DNA of 64,000 nt from Dichomitus squalens LYAD-421 SS1 (taxonomy: Eukaryota > Basidiomycota > Agaricomycetes > Polyporales > Polyporaceae), in NCBI RefSeq assembly GCF_000275845.1, contig NW_006766887.1, forward strand, positions 1,012,770 through 1,076,769, in the 5' to 3' direction. Shown here piece after piece: positions 1 to 12,000 of this stretch. Below the pieces are notes generated by a model. The model worked only from the letters and a program-made list of their open reading frames with translations. It was not told where the DNA came from and made no database searches. Numbering within the stretch: position 1 is the stretch's first letter; every line of letters begins with the position of its first letter. The translations under genes and the position numbers were made by a program.

Positions 1-125
1 ATTAGTTCCTCTGTTCAAATCCGTGCAATTGACAGATTATGGGAGGGTTTCATGACAGTCTAAGGGACTTATAAGTCGGCGCTTAAATGCGTACAAAAGT
101 GGATGCCTTTAAGTGAACTGCACCA

Positions 126-1010
126 TACACTGCTAGACAGGTGGTGGTGGCAGGCCAGTGGAATTCCTGAGATTGTAGAGATCCAGTGTGTTTTCTTGTG
201 GATTTCCAGTCCTCAACAAAGTATGTGGGATTCCAGCAGACCTTCCACTGGATCTCCAGTTGCTCATCACGTGACCTCGGCATGGCGTGATCCGAGAGAA
301 CCTCGACGACGAGTGTAGCTCAAACTTCGAACTTCGAAGTGTTGTCTCTCCTGGTCTCCTTGTCTGCAGCACCCTAGCACTCCCTTACCCACCATCCTCC
401 CCTGTGAGCAATCTGCCCATAACAATTTGCACAATTCCTGTCTCGTTTGCACTTGTCGCCTTATTGCCTTTCCTTTTGACTTTCCCTGCTCAACAGACCC
501 ATTGATCATCTCCCTCGGTGAAAATTTCCTGTCAGCGAGAGGTGAGTGTGCTCTGTTTTCTGACGTCCAGCTGTTCCGTCCCTCCTATCATCCACCATTA
601 GGAATGCTCTAGAGTATCCTAACAGGCTTCAAACAACTTAACGATTCCATGTAGTGTACTATGTCATAGCGTAATTTGCACCTAGTCGCTAGACGTTGTA
701 GTCATAGAACCTGCCGCTGGCAACTATGCTCCATAGCTATCTGCACGTTGTCCTCGCAAGCTAATGATATGCTTACTTCTTACACTGGGACGCTGTGAGC
801 CTGAATGCCCAGACGATTCAACATGTCGTCGACTGTGTGCCCCCTGTATGCCCCCCCCCGATTGTGCATAGTTGCCACGTAATCTCAATGACTGGCTGGA
901 TTGTGGAATCCCACCTATTTTGTTGAGTACTGGAATGCCACCGGATTCCACCTGAAATTCCACAATCATGTCCGCCACTGGCCTGCCACCACCTTTTGTC
1001 TAGCAGTGTA
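126..1010. repeat. Diverged inverted repeat pair (arms 126-235 and 904-1010)
   Basis: The left arm read forward and the right arm read as its reverse complement share long blocks: TACACTGCTAGACA, GGTGGTGGCAGGCCAGTGG, CCAGT.CTCAACAAA and GTGGGATTCCA. Small indels lie between the blocks. The arms are roughly 110 bp and are separated by about 670 bp of unremarkable sequence. No open frame inside resembles a transposase, and I could not identify a target-site duplication. It is probably an old non-autonomous element or two inverted copies of a dispersed repeat. The rest of 1-1429 has only short chance frames and would hold the promoter of the downstream monooxygenase. Confidence 0.6.
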
Positions 1011-1429
1011 GACCTCGGCAAACGGTACCGTGACGACGAGAAAGGAAGGTGCCATCATGACAAAGCAGATTGTATAAGTAATTCCGGTCACGTGCTGATG
1101 ACTGGCAGAATCTGCCACTCGTTGTAGGAATCTACGGAAGAGTACCGAAGTCGATGCGACGCTATCATGGTAAGCTATTCGACCATCTCTATGTAGTGAT
1201 TAGAAAGACATCAACTCTGCGTGATTCATGTTGTCAGATATCTTCAACATGACACTGGTGGAGAAACACAGGACCCGCTCCGGAATCAGGTATCTGACAT
1301 GTTGTCCGACTTGATCAAAACCCCGGTGAAACCGGCGCTTTCATGTCTATGCAGGATCTCGCGCATGGGACGATAAAACATCCCACCCCTGCCAACCGGC
1401 CTCTTTCCCGCCTCTTGCCGCAACCCATA

Positions 1430-3356
1430 ATGTCTGCCATACCCTCACCGGCTGCCCTCTCCCTCGACTTCGTTGTGGTTGGTGGAGGTCTGTACTTGGT
1501 CTCTAACCCCTTTGTTTAATCTCCTGCCTTTGTTGACTGTGCCTCCTTTGCATTGCGCATATCTGATGCATTGCAATGCATTTGCCCATATTCCATGTTT
1601 CATGGCTAGCAGGTATCGGCGGCCTCGCAGTAGCATATGTACTCAGCAAAGGAGGACAACGGGTCAGAGTTTTGGAGAAGAATAACTTGAACGTCCCAAG
1701 CGGTGGGCATCGCATGACTCCAAATTCTAGCAAAATTCTACGACAGTGGATCGGCGAGGAGGAGCTCATGAAATCAGCCGTGCGCTGCGTTCGCTGCAAG
1801 ACATTCGATCGTAGGTACACTCAGCCCAAGATCCTTACACTTGCGTTGATAGTCAGATGACTAGTGCGAACTGGAGAGGTCGTGGGCTATATCGAATGGA
1901 AACCCGCCGTCATGGCAGAGACTGGTGGCGACCTCCTTCTTATTCATGTGAGATGATCGCAATAGTTTCCAGAAGCTTTTCTCACCCTGACCCACCCGTA
2001 GCACAACGACCTTGTCAGAATACTGCACAGACTTGCAACGGATGCAGGTGCCATTGTCGACTTCAACGCCGAAGTGACCTCCGTACGGCAGGGGACGGAA
2101 GAGGACCCTAAGCCGATAGTGACTCTTGCAACTGGAGAGGTCATTACAGCAGACGTCTTGGTGGGTGCGGACGGAGGCAAAAGCCTAGTGCGAAAAGTGG
2201 TTTTCAAGGAGGAGGACTGCGCGGAATTTGTCAGAATGACCCTGTATACAGGGACCATTGATGCTGAAGATATGGTGACGGATCCGGATCTCGCGCCGTA
2301 CATATTGTCCGATGAGGTGAGCATCCGCGAGCAATTGTGACTTTGCCTGAACGGTCCTGAACGGTGCAATAGTGGGCAGTAGGCATGTCACCCGGTTGCT
2401 GTATGATGGGTATGTGAAACCTGATTCTGGTTTCCTGATGCTCTGTGATCATATTATGCGGGGTCGATCAGGACACCCCATGGTAGGCTGATCGATATGT
2501 CTGCATGGCCTTGTAGTCCCTACTAACTTTGTACACGCCCCACTCGTGCAGGCGGCGAGAACCCAATATGCGATCCATCTTTCTTGTTGGGAAACTTCAG
2601 ATGGGCTTCCTCAGGGCGGAGAAGAGAGTTGGGAGGAACTTTGTTCTATCGACAGTATCAGCACTGACACTTACGGTCCAGCGTACGCGTTCCGCAGCCA
2701 TGTCCCTTCTGTTCTGTGGTCTGATAACTCCCATTATAGATTCCAGAAGATGGCCAAACTGACCACCAACCTGATTCGTACGCAATGGAAGAATCATGAG
2801 AACACAGAGGAATGGGTGGACTCTACTGGCCGAATGGTTCTGCTCGGCGACGCAGCGCACCCGTCTCATGTGAGTAAGCCTTTGCTGTCCACTGTCATTA
2901 ACTCTTACTTCTGTGACGTTCTAGCCTGGAGGGATACACTCGACAAGCATGGCCATCGAGGACGCCGTTGTGCTCGGCTCACTTTTCTCTCATCTGAGCA
3001 TGATCGATCAGGTCCCTTCTTTCCTCAGCGCCTACCAGGAGCTCCGCCAGCGGCGGTGCGAGCTTCTCATGGCCGCGGGTATCAGTAATGCGCGGACGGT
3101 GGCACTTCCTGACGGCCCCTTGGCGGAGAAGCGGAACGCAGACATGCGCGCAAGAAACGTCGATTGGGACGAGGGCACGCTCAAGGCCCAGTTCGAGGAA
3201 ATTGCCGAAATATTCGCGTATGACGCCGGTGATGCGGCGGAGGAGTGGTGGGTGAACTGGGGTCGGTTCAGCGCTGCAGCGCGCGAGCAGCCAAGAACGA
3301 TGAACATCTTCTGGGATCACCAAGTGTCAAGCATGACGCAGCGAGCTGGTGTTTAA
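1430..3356 (+). CDS. FAD-dependent monooxygenase, salicylate-hydroxylase-like
   Basis: Predicted flavin monooxygenase that would use FAD and NAD(P)H to hydroxylate an aromatic or similar small substrate; the substrate cannot be read from sequence. The start at 1430 gives MSAIPSP, then the dinucleotide-binding motif VVGGGIGGLA, which is split by the first intron after the second glycine. An acidic residue ends the second beta strand in the segment VRVLEK. The DG motif appears as VGADGGKS near 2166, and the second FAD motif GDAAHPSH...GGIHSTSMAIEDA spans an intron near 2870-2925. The stop is TAA at 3354-3356. At least five introns are needed. The short exon around 2380-2408 (RHVTRLLYDG) and the junction to the exon starting near 2552 are my weakest calls, so a degenerate middle is possible. 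Length (about 400-450 residues) fits the family. It converges on ADE17. Confidence 0.85.
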
Positions 3357-3966
3357 GGCCGTCATCATCGGAGGCCTCTACAAGCACTGCCATACCTGCC
3401 GGTGCGCGTTCATTTCCGGGATGCGCACCTTCCTCCAGCCCTGCTCTATAATGCTGCTTTACTATAACTGCCCATTCCAGTCATCTCGGCCTCTCCGACT
3501 ATTTCGATCTTTGGTGCACTTCTTGTGCTCATGCTTTTCGTGCATGTCTCTTCTCGTCCTCATACAAACACACTCTCCGAGTGGTGTACTTTTCCCCTAA
3601 TATTTATGCTCTCGAGCGTTAGCTCTCACATTCCAATGCGTCGACATGTATTTGTCTCCCACAAGCTGTTATCATCGTGATGTTCTTAGGACTCCACTTT
3701 GTATCTCTAAGTATGAGATCGTATCGTAGCGACCGCGATAATTTCGGGGTACGCATCCGAATGTTATATCAGGGTTCCAAGAAGACTGCCTGTGGTTACG
3801 CGGCGAGCCACACCGCGCACACCAGTGAGCAACGCAGGCGAGCAAATGGCATCTGGACATTCAAGTTAGTACAACATACATTTCTTTCAAACTTCGTGCC
3901 TGCGCATCTACCACTTCCGCCCACTTCTCATGTGCAATACTGTGATCCAGACGCCCCACGTTCCGT
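3357..3966. other. Intergenic, convergent 3' regions
   Basis: This is the space between the monooxygenase stop and the ADE17 stop on the opposite strand. It is T-rich after 3440, as expected for a 3' untranslated region. I see no gene or RNA here. Confidence 0.6.
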
Positions 3967-6232
3967 TCAGTGGTGGAACAACCGTAGCGAAGTGTGCGCG
4001 AACACCATCCCGTGCTCGTCAGCCGCCTTCACGCATTCCTCGTCCATGACGCTCCCGCTCGGCGCCGCAAGGAAGCGCACCCCGCTCCTCCGCGCGCGGT
4101 GCACGTTGTCCGGGAACGGGAAGAACGCGTCGCTGCTGCACGCGACGCCGTCGAGCTTCGCCGCGTGCTCCTTCCTCTCCTCCCCCGTCAGCGGCGCGGG
4201 CACCGCCTCGAAGAGCGCCTCCCACTGCGCACGCTCTGCGCCCTCTAGCGGCTCCCCAGCGACGAAGAGGTCGATCGCGTTCGCCTTCTCGGGACGCTTG
4301 ACGCCTTTCTTGAAAGGGAGCGCGAGCACGCGGGGGTGGTGGCGGAGCCACCAGAGGTCGGCCTTGGTCCCCGCGAGGCGCGTGCAGTGGATGCGGGACT
4401 GCTGACCGGCGCCGATGCCGACGATCGCGCCGCGGTAGGCGTACGCGACACTGTTCGATTGGGTAAACTTGAGAGCGAGGGTGGCGACGATGAGGTCAGT
4501 CAGCGCGTCATTCGTCAGCTGGATGCCGACAGGGTGAGGTGAATAGCGGGTATCATGAAGGGAGTAGGGCAACGCTACCTCCTTGTTCTTAGTGACGATG
4601 TTGGAGAACAGATCAGCGTCGATTTTTGCGTCATTGCGGCGCTGCTGAAGCGAGATTCCGTACACTTGACGGGTTTCGATGTCCCCAGGCTTATATGCGG
4701 GGTCGATCTGTGGAAGACGTTTCGCCGGCCGTCAATAATGGTTCTATGGCTGTGCAGCGAGCAAGTCGCAAACCTGTAGCACGCAGTACTTGCCACCCTT
4801 CTTTTTCGCAAGGATCTCAAGAGCCTCGGGAGAATAGCTCGGGGCAATGATGCCGTCGGAGACTTCCCGCGAGATGATGCGCGCGGTGGCGAGATCGCAA
4901 GGGGCGGACAGCGCGATGAAGTCGCCGAACGACGACATACGGTCGGCACCTGCCAAGCAACATCAGCCCACCCCCACGCAGAAGGAGGCACACGGTATCC
5001 ATACCTCGGGCACGGGCGTACGCGCTCGCGAGAGGGGTGAGGGGCTCCTTCAGGTCATCGACACCGTAAACCTTCTTCTCGACGTCGTTGAGCTCGAGTC
5101 CGACAGCTGCACCCGCGGGGGACACGTGCTTGAATGACGCTGCGGCAGGGAGGTTGAGAGCCTCAGACAGCTCCTTGACCAGCGCGTACGAGTTGAGCGC
5201 GTCCAAGAGGTTGATATATCCGGGTGAGCCGCACAGTGCTAACATATCGCTGAATCAGGCGTGCATACCCCCTGTTCACGAACGCTGACTACTCACCCTT
5301 GAAAGGCAGCTCGCCCGACGTGACAAACGCCTGAGCCGGCTTCTGGTGCGGGTTCGCGCCATAGCGCAGCGGCGTCCTTTGCACTGACCCCGCAAGCCTC
5401 TCCTTCGGCAAATCGCTCGAAGCGTACTGCTCCCTGAAGTACCCGCTGATCGCCTCGTCGTACGCCGCGGTCTGCTCGAATGCCTTCAGCGCGAGCTTGC
5501 TCCGCGTCGCCTGGCCGACGTCCCCGTTCCCCGCCTTCCACTGCTCGAGGAATTCGGCGTAGTCCGCGGGGTCGGAGAGGATCGAGACGCGCTCGTGGTT
5601 CTTCGCGGCCGCGCGGAGGAGGGTGACGCCCCCGATGTCGATCTCCTCCACGGCGTCAGCGAGCGTGCAGTTCGGCTTGGCGATGGTGTCGGTGAAGGGG
5701 TAGAGATTGCAGACGACGATGGAGATGGGGGATATCTGCTGGGCCTTGAGGTCCGCCTCGTCCGAGGGGATGGACCGCGCGAGAATGCCTGAGGATCATC
5801 TCTCATGTCAGCGTCAACTCTACGAAGTCTGGCAGGTTTGTGGATGATATGAGATCGCGCAGTTTCCAAGGCGCGCGTAGAAAAAATTCTGTGAGGACTA
5901 ACCTCCGTGCACTGCAGGGTGCAGCGTCTTCACTCGCCCACCAAGCATCTCGGGGGCTTTTGTGATATCCACTACATCTCTGCCGAACGAAGCATCGTAC
6001 GCATATCATCACTCGAAGGTGAAGACACAACTCACTTGATAGGGATACCTGCCTCCCGAATTTTCTTGGCCGTACCGCCCGATCCGAGTAGACGGACGCC
6101 CGCGCCATGCAGCCCACTCGCGAGATCGAGCAGGTTCGTCTTGTCGTAGACCGAGAGCAGAGCTTCAAGACATTAGCGCACCGTATGGGTATCCAAAGTC
6201 GAGATTAGGAACCCACCAATTGGTTCAGACAT
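3967..6232 (-). CDS. ADE17: Bifunctional AICAR transformylase / IMP cyclohydrolase
   Basis: Catalyses the last two steps of de novo purine synthesis: formylation of AICAR with 10-formyl-THF, then ring closure to IMP, in the cytosol. Reading the minus strand, the first exon is only 16 nt (MSEPI). The cyclohydrolase half follows, with [39 protein letters not shown] and [18 protein letters not shown]. The transformylase half has [15 protein letters not shown], the catalytic [11 protein letters not shown], and the conserved C-terminus SLRLFHH followed by TGA at 3969-3967. About five introns bring it to the usual length near 590-600 residues. The start at 6232 lies 16 nt from the inverted-repeat element at 6249-6878, so its native promoter has been displaced or replaced. 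A second purine gene, ADE1, lies about 13 kb away. Confidence 0.96.
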
Positions 6233-6248
6233 GGCGATGGAGGTAAGA

Positions 6249-6878
6249 GTCCTACTCAATTCTAAACTGCACGTACGCTCCTCCATCAGTGCATGCCTAT
6301 AAAAGGAGAACACGAGGCAGGCAGAACGCACGAGGGGCGGACCCTAGACCTGGGTTTGCGAGCGCTGTGAGGGTCGGAGCTCGAAAGCCGGAGCCTTCAA
6401 GAGCAACGAGGGTGGCCCATAGCAAACAAAGAAAAGCATGGAGACTGATACTCAGAGGGCATTCCATAGCTTTTGAATATCACAGATAGTAGAGCATTTG
6501 TTCCCTTCGGTATACCCTATTGTTCGAGCTTGCCAGTGAGCTGAGATCATTTCAAACCACTCATCGTTGCGAAGCCTGTGTAGTGACAAGCTTCCTGACC
6601 AAGCCCAGATGAGTATCTCTAGAGGCTATCAATATAGCAGAGATGTTTTTGCAACGTTCACAACACTACCAATAGGTGAGAAAAGCTATGGATACAGACA
6701 TCTATGGTGCAAGCCTCCAAGTAGGCACTAGTGGCGGATGGTTTGAGCTCCGCCTTCCACAGCGCTCGCAAACCCAGGTCTAGGGTCCGCCCCTCGTGCG
6801 TTCTGCCTGCCTCGTGTTCTCCTTTTATAGGCATGCACTGATGGAGGAGCGTACATGCAGTTTAGAATTGAGTAGGAC
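6249..6878. mobile_element. MITE-like element with 121-bp terminal inverted repeats
   Basis: Bases 6249-6369 and 6758-6878 are reverse complements over 121 bp with a single mismatch. The flanks carry the direct repeat TAAGA (6244-6248 and 6879-6883), consistent with a target-site duplication. Both repeats begin GTCCTACTCAATTC and contain TATAAAAG (6298-6305 on plus; 6822-6829 on minus), each pointing inward. The 388-bp interior encodes nothing recognisable, so the element is non-autonomous. The near identity of the arms implies a recent insertion or conversion between arms. It sits in the divergent spacer between ADE17 and ZIM17, 16 nt from the ADE17 ATG. An alternative is a large palindrome from a local duplication, but the duplicated flank favours transposition. 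Confidence 0.85.
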
Positions 6879-6883
6879 TAAGA

Positions 6884-7317
6884 GACGGCGCAGCCTTCTG
6901 AGGCCAGTTAAACTCAAAATTCACCGATCGCGATCTGAGATTACACCACGATAGGTCAATGGTAAATCAGGGGACGCCTCTATCTGAGCCGTTCTCACTG
7001 CGTCGTCGACGGCGATGTACACGATGTATCTGCCGTACCTCCATGGTATGACCAGGTCCTCACCACAGGAATGGACGAACTGTGATGAAGCGCAAGCGGA
7101 CACGAGGCTCTGTCGCGCGTTACTCGGATAGGCGCCTTCACGTGAGGGTGTACATTACTAAGCAGAAACCTCCGTCCTGAGTGGTGCCGCACGGACTGAC
7201 CTGCAGCTTGCTTGCTCACCCCCACCGACGCTACCCCCACGAACCCCACGATATCCCGGGCCTCCAGGAGGGAAATACAAACACAAACACATCATACTGC
7301 GACTAATCTCTAAAAAC
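6884..7317. promoter_or_regulatory. Intergenic region upstream of ZIM17
   Basis: This is the remaining spacer between the inverted-repeat element and the ZIM17 start. An A-rich leader (AAATACAAACACAAACACATC) precedes the ATG. No defined motif can be assigned. It probably also held the original ADE17 promoter before the insertion. Confidence 0.45.
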
Positions 7318-7946
7318 ATGGCATCACTACGCCAAGTATTCTCTCTCTTCCAACGGCCTATCCTTGCCTCACCCGTAGCGAGCTATCCCGCTGCACATCA
7401 AGCGTCGCGCGCTCACTTTCTGACCTCCGCCAATACCCATGCTATCGCGCGCGCATCCTCCTCATCGAAACGAATGCTTCAGAATGATCCTTCCGCTGCC
7501 GCATCCTATCCCGTAGGGGAATCTTCCGCACCCTCCACAGCAGGAACATCTGGGGCATCCGCCTCACAACCTCAAACACACATTACACTTGAGCAGCCCG
7601 AGCCCAGACTGGCATTGACATTCACGTGCACAGTAGAGGCCTGTGGGCATCGCTCAACACACCAGTTTACGAAACGGAGTTACACGAGGGGTATCGTCAT
7701 CGTGCAGTGTCCTGGATGCAAGAACAGGTAAGTCGCCGAGCCCAGAATCGATTCCTCGCAATGAATTGTTTGCTGACGTGCATCGTTCCTTTTAGGCATC
7801 TGATTGCTGACCATCTTGGATGGTTCAAGGAGAGCACAGAGGACGGCAAGTTGAAGACGGTCGAGGACCTCTTGCGCGCAAAGGGCGAGAAGGTCCGCAG
7901 GGGTAGGCTAGATGCAGGTGGTGTCGTCGAATACGCTCCAGAATAG
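7318..7946 (+). CDS. ZIM17: DNL-type zinc finger protein, mitochondrial Hsp70 escort
   Basis: A small matrix protein that keeps mitochondrial Hsp70 soluble and supports import and Fe-S assembly. Exon 1 (7318-7727) encodes a basic, serine-rich N-terminus suited to mitochondrial targeting, a low-complexity linker, then the DNL domain. The intron 7728-7795 uses GTAAGT...TTTTAG. Exon 2 completes the signature CPGCKNRHLIADHLGWF. The zinc ligands are a Cys-x4-Cys pair (CTVEAC) and a Cys-x2-Cys pair (CPGC), the arrangement common in fungal members. The stop is TAG at 7944-7946, giving about 187 residues. It converges on GRX5. Confidence 0.95.
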
Positions 7947-8128
7947 ACAGTAGGGGCTCACCCATCCCCATTCCACTCACAACCGAACCAAGGTGTGCAG
8001 AATGATATTCCAAGCATAACATGCGATTAGTGTGAGGTGTGGTGTATGGATACAATGAACAAGACGGCAGTCGTGAACCTGGGCATGCAGCACGATGCGA
8101 GTATAGAATGTAAGACGTGCCTCTAACT

Positions 8129-8793
8129 TCATGCCTCCTCCTTTTGAGCCTCCTCAGGCAGTATGACGCCGTTCTTGACGAGAAGCTGATCAAGCTCCCC
8201 GGATTGGTGCACTGAAGTTATGTTCACTGAGCAAACGGTATACTCTGATCAAAGATCGTACTGTACGCACTGTTTAAGAGAATATCGCAGCCACCAACGA
8301 ATTCGCCGTTCACGTACAACTGGGGTATTGTCGGCCAATCACTGCCCGTGCATAACACACGTCAGCATCCCTCCCACACTCAGACCGCAGACGTGTTATG
8401 TGAATGCACGCACGAGAACTCCTTGATGCTCTGCCTCAGCTCGCTGTCCTCGAGCACGTCGAACGTCTTCAACTTCTCCGGGGGCACCCCGTGGATGTCG
8501 AGCACCTGCACCGCGGCCCTCGAGAACCCGCACTGGGGCGCTTCCGGGGTGCCTTTCATGAAGAGCACGACGGGCGTCGACTCGACCGCCTTCTGTATCT
8601 TCGCACGCACTTCCTGGCTGATGTATCGCCGCGCGACGGCAAACGGGAGCGACGGCGAGGAGCCTAGCGCGACCGCTGGCACGCGGGCCGGCGCGCGGAG
8701 GGCGGTGAACTGTTGACAAGTTATAAGTTGTCGCGCTCAGCATCTGCAGCTAGAAACAAGACGTACCGAGCTACGAAGAGCGGTCCTGAACAT
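8129..8793 (-). CDS. GRX5: Monothiol glutaredoxin, mitochondrial
   Basis: Monothiol glutaredoxin of the Grx5 class, which hands Fe-S clusters from the scaffold to target proteins in mitochondria. The first exon gives MFRTALRSS, followed by an intron and a basic presequence-like stretch. The glutaredoxin domain has [17 protein letters not shown] with the single active cysteine in CGFS. After an intron comes [21 protein letters not shown], with the TIP and GGCD glutathione-binding elements. The last exon restores [11 protein letters not shown] and ends EEAQKEEA with TGA at 8131-8129. All three introns join in frame with GT-AG boundaries. It shares a 280-bp divergent spacer with POL1. Confidence 0.95.
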
Positions 8794-9073
8794 GACGATG
8801 GTAGTGGTGAGAGCGAAACGGACGGATAGTCGCACAACCCAATATGCTGAGTGAGAGACTCGGGCGTCGGGCGATCGGGATGACGTTGGGTTAGGTTCTA
8901 TGTAATTCTTTGAGGTTAGGGTCTGGTAGCGAGCATGTGCTCGGCACGCTTTGCATCTCCGCCCGAAAGCGTGTCGCGTACCAGGAAGCGCGTCTCATTA
9001 CCACCTGTTTACTCAACTGCACCTCTCTCCTCACTCTGCCTCTGTCTGTTAGCCTTCCTAGGCGTATATTGAT
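8794..9073. promoter_or_regulatory. Divergent GRX5-POL1 promoter region
   Basis: These 280 bp lie between two divergent start codons and must contain both core promoters. I see no clear TATA box. No ACGCGT (MluI cell-cycle box) lies in the spacer itself, but one lies at 9183-9188 in POL1 intron 1. Confidence 0.5.
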
Positions 9074-12000
9074 ATGTCGAGCCGACAAAGCAAGGCAGAG
9101 AAGCTCAAGAAACTAGAAGAGCTCAAACGCGCGCGAGAGGGTGGCAAACGGGAGTACAAGGTACGCGACCCCGTCGGTCGACACGCGTTTGGTAGACTCA
9201 CGGACGTGTTTCCAGATCGAGGATGACAGTAGCATCTACGACGAAGTGACCGAGAACGAGTACAAGACAATAGTGAAAGGACGGCTCGCTCGGGACGACT
9301 TTGTGGTCGATGACGGGTTTAGCGGCTATGTAGACACGGGTGTAGACGACTTCGAGGAGGCGGGGGACGTCGAGGAGGACGAGGAGGAACGCCCTAAGAA
9401 TAAGTGTACGTGTATGTGCAACCTTTCGCAGGTCCCCGTCTCAGACGCGTCGGTGTACAGCGAAGAAGGCGAAGGCGGATCCGAAGGGCAAGGCGAAGGC
9501 CAAGCCGAAGCCTCCACCACCTGCAGTCACACCCTCGATTAGCGCATACCGCCCGGCAGTGTCTGTCGAGAAGGAGGACACCTTCATGCAGAGTCTTCTG
9601 GGGTCTATGGACACGATCGTCACGACGCCCGCTCCGAAGACTCGCAAGCGGAAGCCAGAACCTGATCCCGTATACGACGACCGCGACTCCTCACCGGAGC
9701 CATACGCCCCTGCCCGCCGTTCGCGCTCCAAAGGGTCCGGATACGGCTACGGCAGCACGGACCCGGACACCTCGGACAACTACTTCGACGATCCCGTCGG
9801 GGCGTCCAGCGGGGACGACTTCGTCGTGAGCCCGAGGAAGAAGCCGAAGACGGAGACCCCAGGCATCACGCCCGCAATAGACCGTATCGCGAAGCTCGAC
9901 ATGCAGGGCGGAAACGAGACGGAGAGTTCGTTCGACGATATTGACATGGACGCGTTCATGGACGTAGACGACGACTTTGATTTCAGCGCAAAGCCGGTCT
10001 CAAAGGCGAAGATAGAGGTCGACGCGGAAGCAAAGCCGCTCAAGCCTCTCAACGGGAACGCTGCCAAGCCAGACGTCAAGAAGAAGCTGGACGACAACCC
10101 GTCATGGCTATCTGTTTACGATTCGCTCACCGTCACCGGCGATGATTCCTTCGGTCCAGCTGCGTCGACCAATGGCGCTACCCGTACGCCTGCCCCTTCC
10201 AATATCTCAGTGCTCGAAGAGGACGGCTCGCTCCGATTCTACTGGCTTGATTACCTCGAGCACGACGGGAGGCTCTACTTCATTGGCAAGACGCAGGACA
10301 AGAAGACGAAGGTGTGGGTCTCGATCTGCGTCACCGTGGAGAACCTCGAGCGGAACCTCTTCGTCCTCCCGCGCGAGCGCCGGATGGAGGAGGACGAGTA
10401 CACGGGCGAGATGTACGAGACGGACGTCGTGCCGACCCTGGGGGACATCTATTCGGATTTTGACAAGCTGCGGCAGAAGGCAAGGATTGGGAAGTTCAAG
10501 GCGAAATTCGTAAAACGCAAGTATGCGTTTGGGGAGAAGGACGTGCCAAGGGAGGAGCGAGACTGGTTGAAGGTTGTGTACCCCTTTACTGGTACGTGTT
10601 ACTGTCATACAACGGTATTTCAGATCAGTCTTGACCTCCAGAGCAGAGCCCCAGCTTCCGAATAACGCATCGAGTCCGAACTTCTCGAGGATATTCGGGA
10701 CGAACACAAGCGCGTTTGAGCTGCTGGTCCTGAAGCGCAAGATCATGGGCCCGTGCTGGTTGCAGATCAAGCATCCGGAGATCGACAACAAGGGTGTCAG
10801 TACGCGCTACTTGGTCTGCAAATTATGTTGCTCACTGTATGCGCAGGTTTCTTGGTGCAAGGTCGAGGCGACCGTCTCCGATCCCAAGGACATAAACCCT
10901 TTCGCGGAAACTGACGATGACGCGCCTAAGGAGACACCACCGCTCACGATAGTCTCACTCAGCTTGCGAACCGTTGTTAACCACCGGGAGAACATCCGAG
11001 AGATCGTCTGTGCGACCTCTCGGATTTGGTCGAACAGTGAGTCCGCTCTGCGGAGGGTCCGGTCATACGCTGACAACCTAGGCAGCGAACATCGATGACC
11101 CTACACCACCCGAGGCACTGCCATGCACAGTCCGGACGTTCGTGAGACCTCTTGATCGCTTCCCAGCGAATTTCGAGGCACGCGCCAGCAACAACGGCAA
11201 GGGTGTCATCTCTCCTATGAAGAACGAACGTATGCTCCTTAATAACTTGCTCGGTAGGCTGCGATCTCTTACGTGTGCGAAGCTCGTCACTAAGCTTGTC
11301 GCTAGTGACCTTGCACAAGGCTGACCCGGACGTCATTGTGGGGCATGAGTTCCTCGGCGTGTCGTTGGACGTCCTGCTACATCGAATGCGGGAGCTCAAA
11401 GCGGATCACTGGTCTCGCATTGGTCGCTTCCGACGGTCGAAGTGGCCTAACATTGGCCGCCAAGGAACCAATCTACGCTTCTTGAGCGGTCGCCTTCTGT
11501 GCGACCTTGCAAGTGATGGCGCGAAGGTATGCAATTGCGGGACGATCCTCAATGCTCCAGCCAAGCTGACCACCATCTCCGCAGGGCATGATCACCTCCA
11601 CGACGTGGTCGCTCACTGAGATGTGCAAGACGCATCTCAAAAGCGATCGGCAGGAGATCGACTTTGACGACACCGCGAACTACTTCGACGGCAGCGTTAG
11701 CTCACCAGAGCCACTCCTCAACTTCGTTCGGCACTGCGAGCTCGACGCACATTACCAAATGGCGCTGGCGTCGAAAGTTCAGCTGCTTCCTCTGACGCGA
11801 CAATTGACCAACCTCGCGGGCAACTCCTGGTATGTTCTCCCTATGTCGCCTGTAGCCTATGCTGAGTTGTGTCTGACAGGAACAAGACCCTCAACGGAGG
11901 CCGTGCAGAGCGGAATGAGTACATTCTCCTGCACGAATTCCACCGGCTCAAGTATATCTGTCCCGATAAGCTGTACGGCAAGAAGGCCGCGACGGCGATG

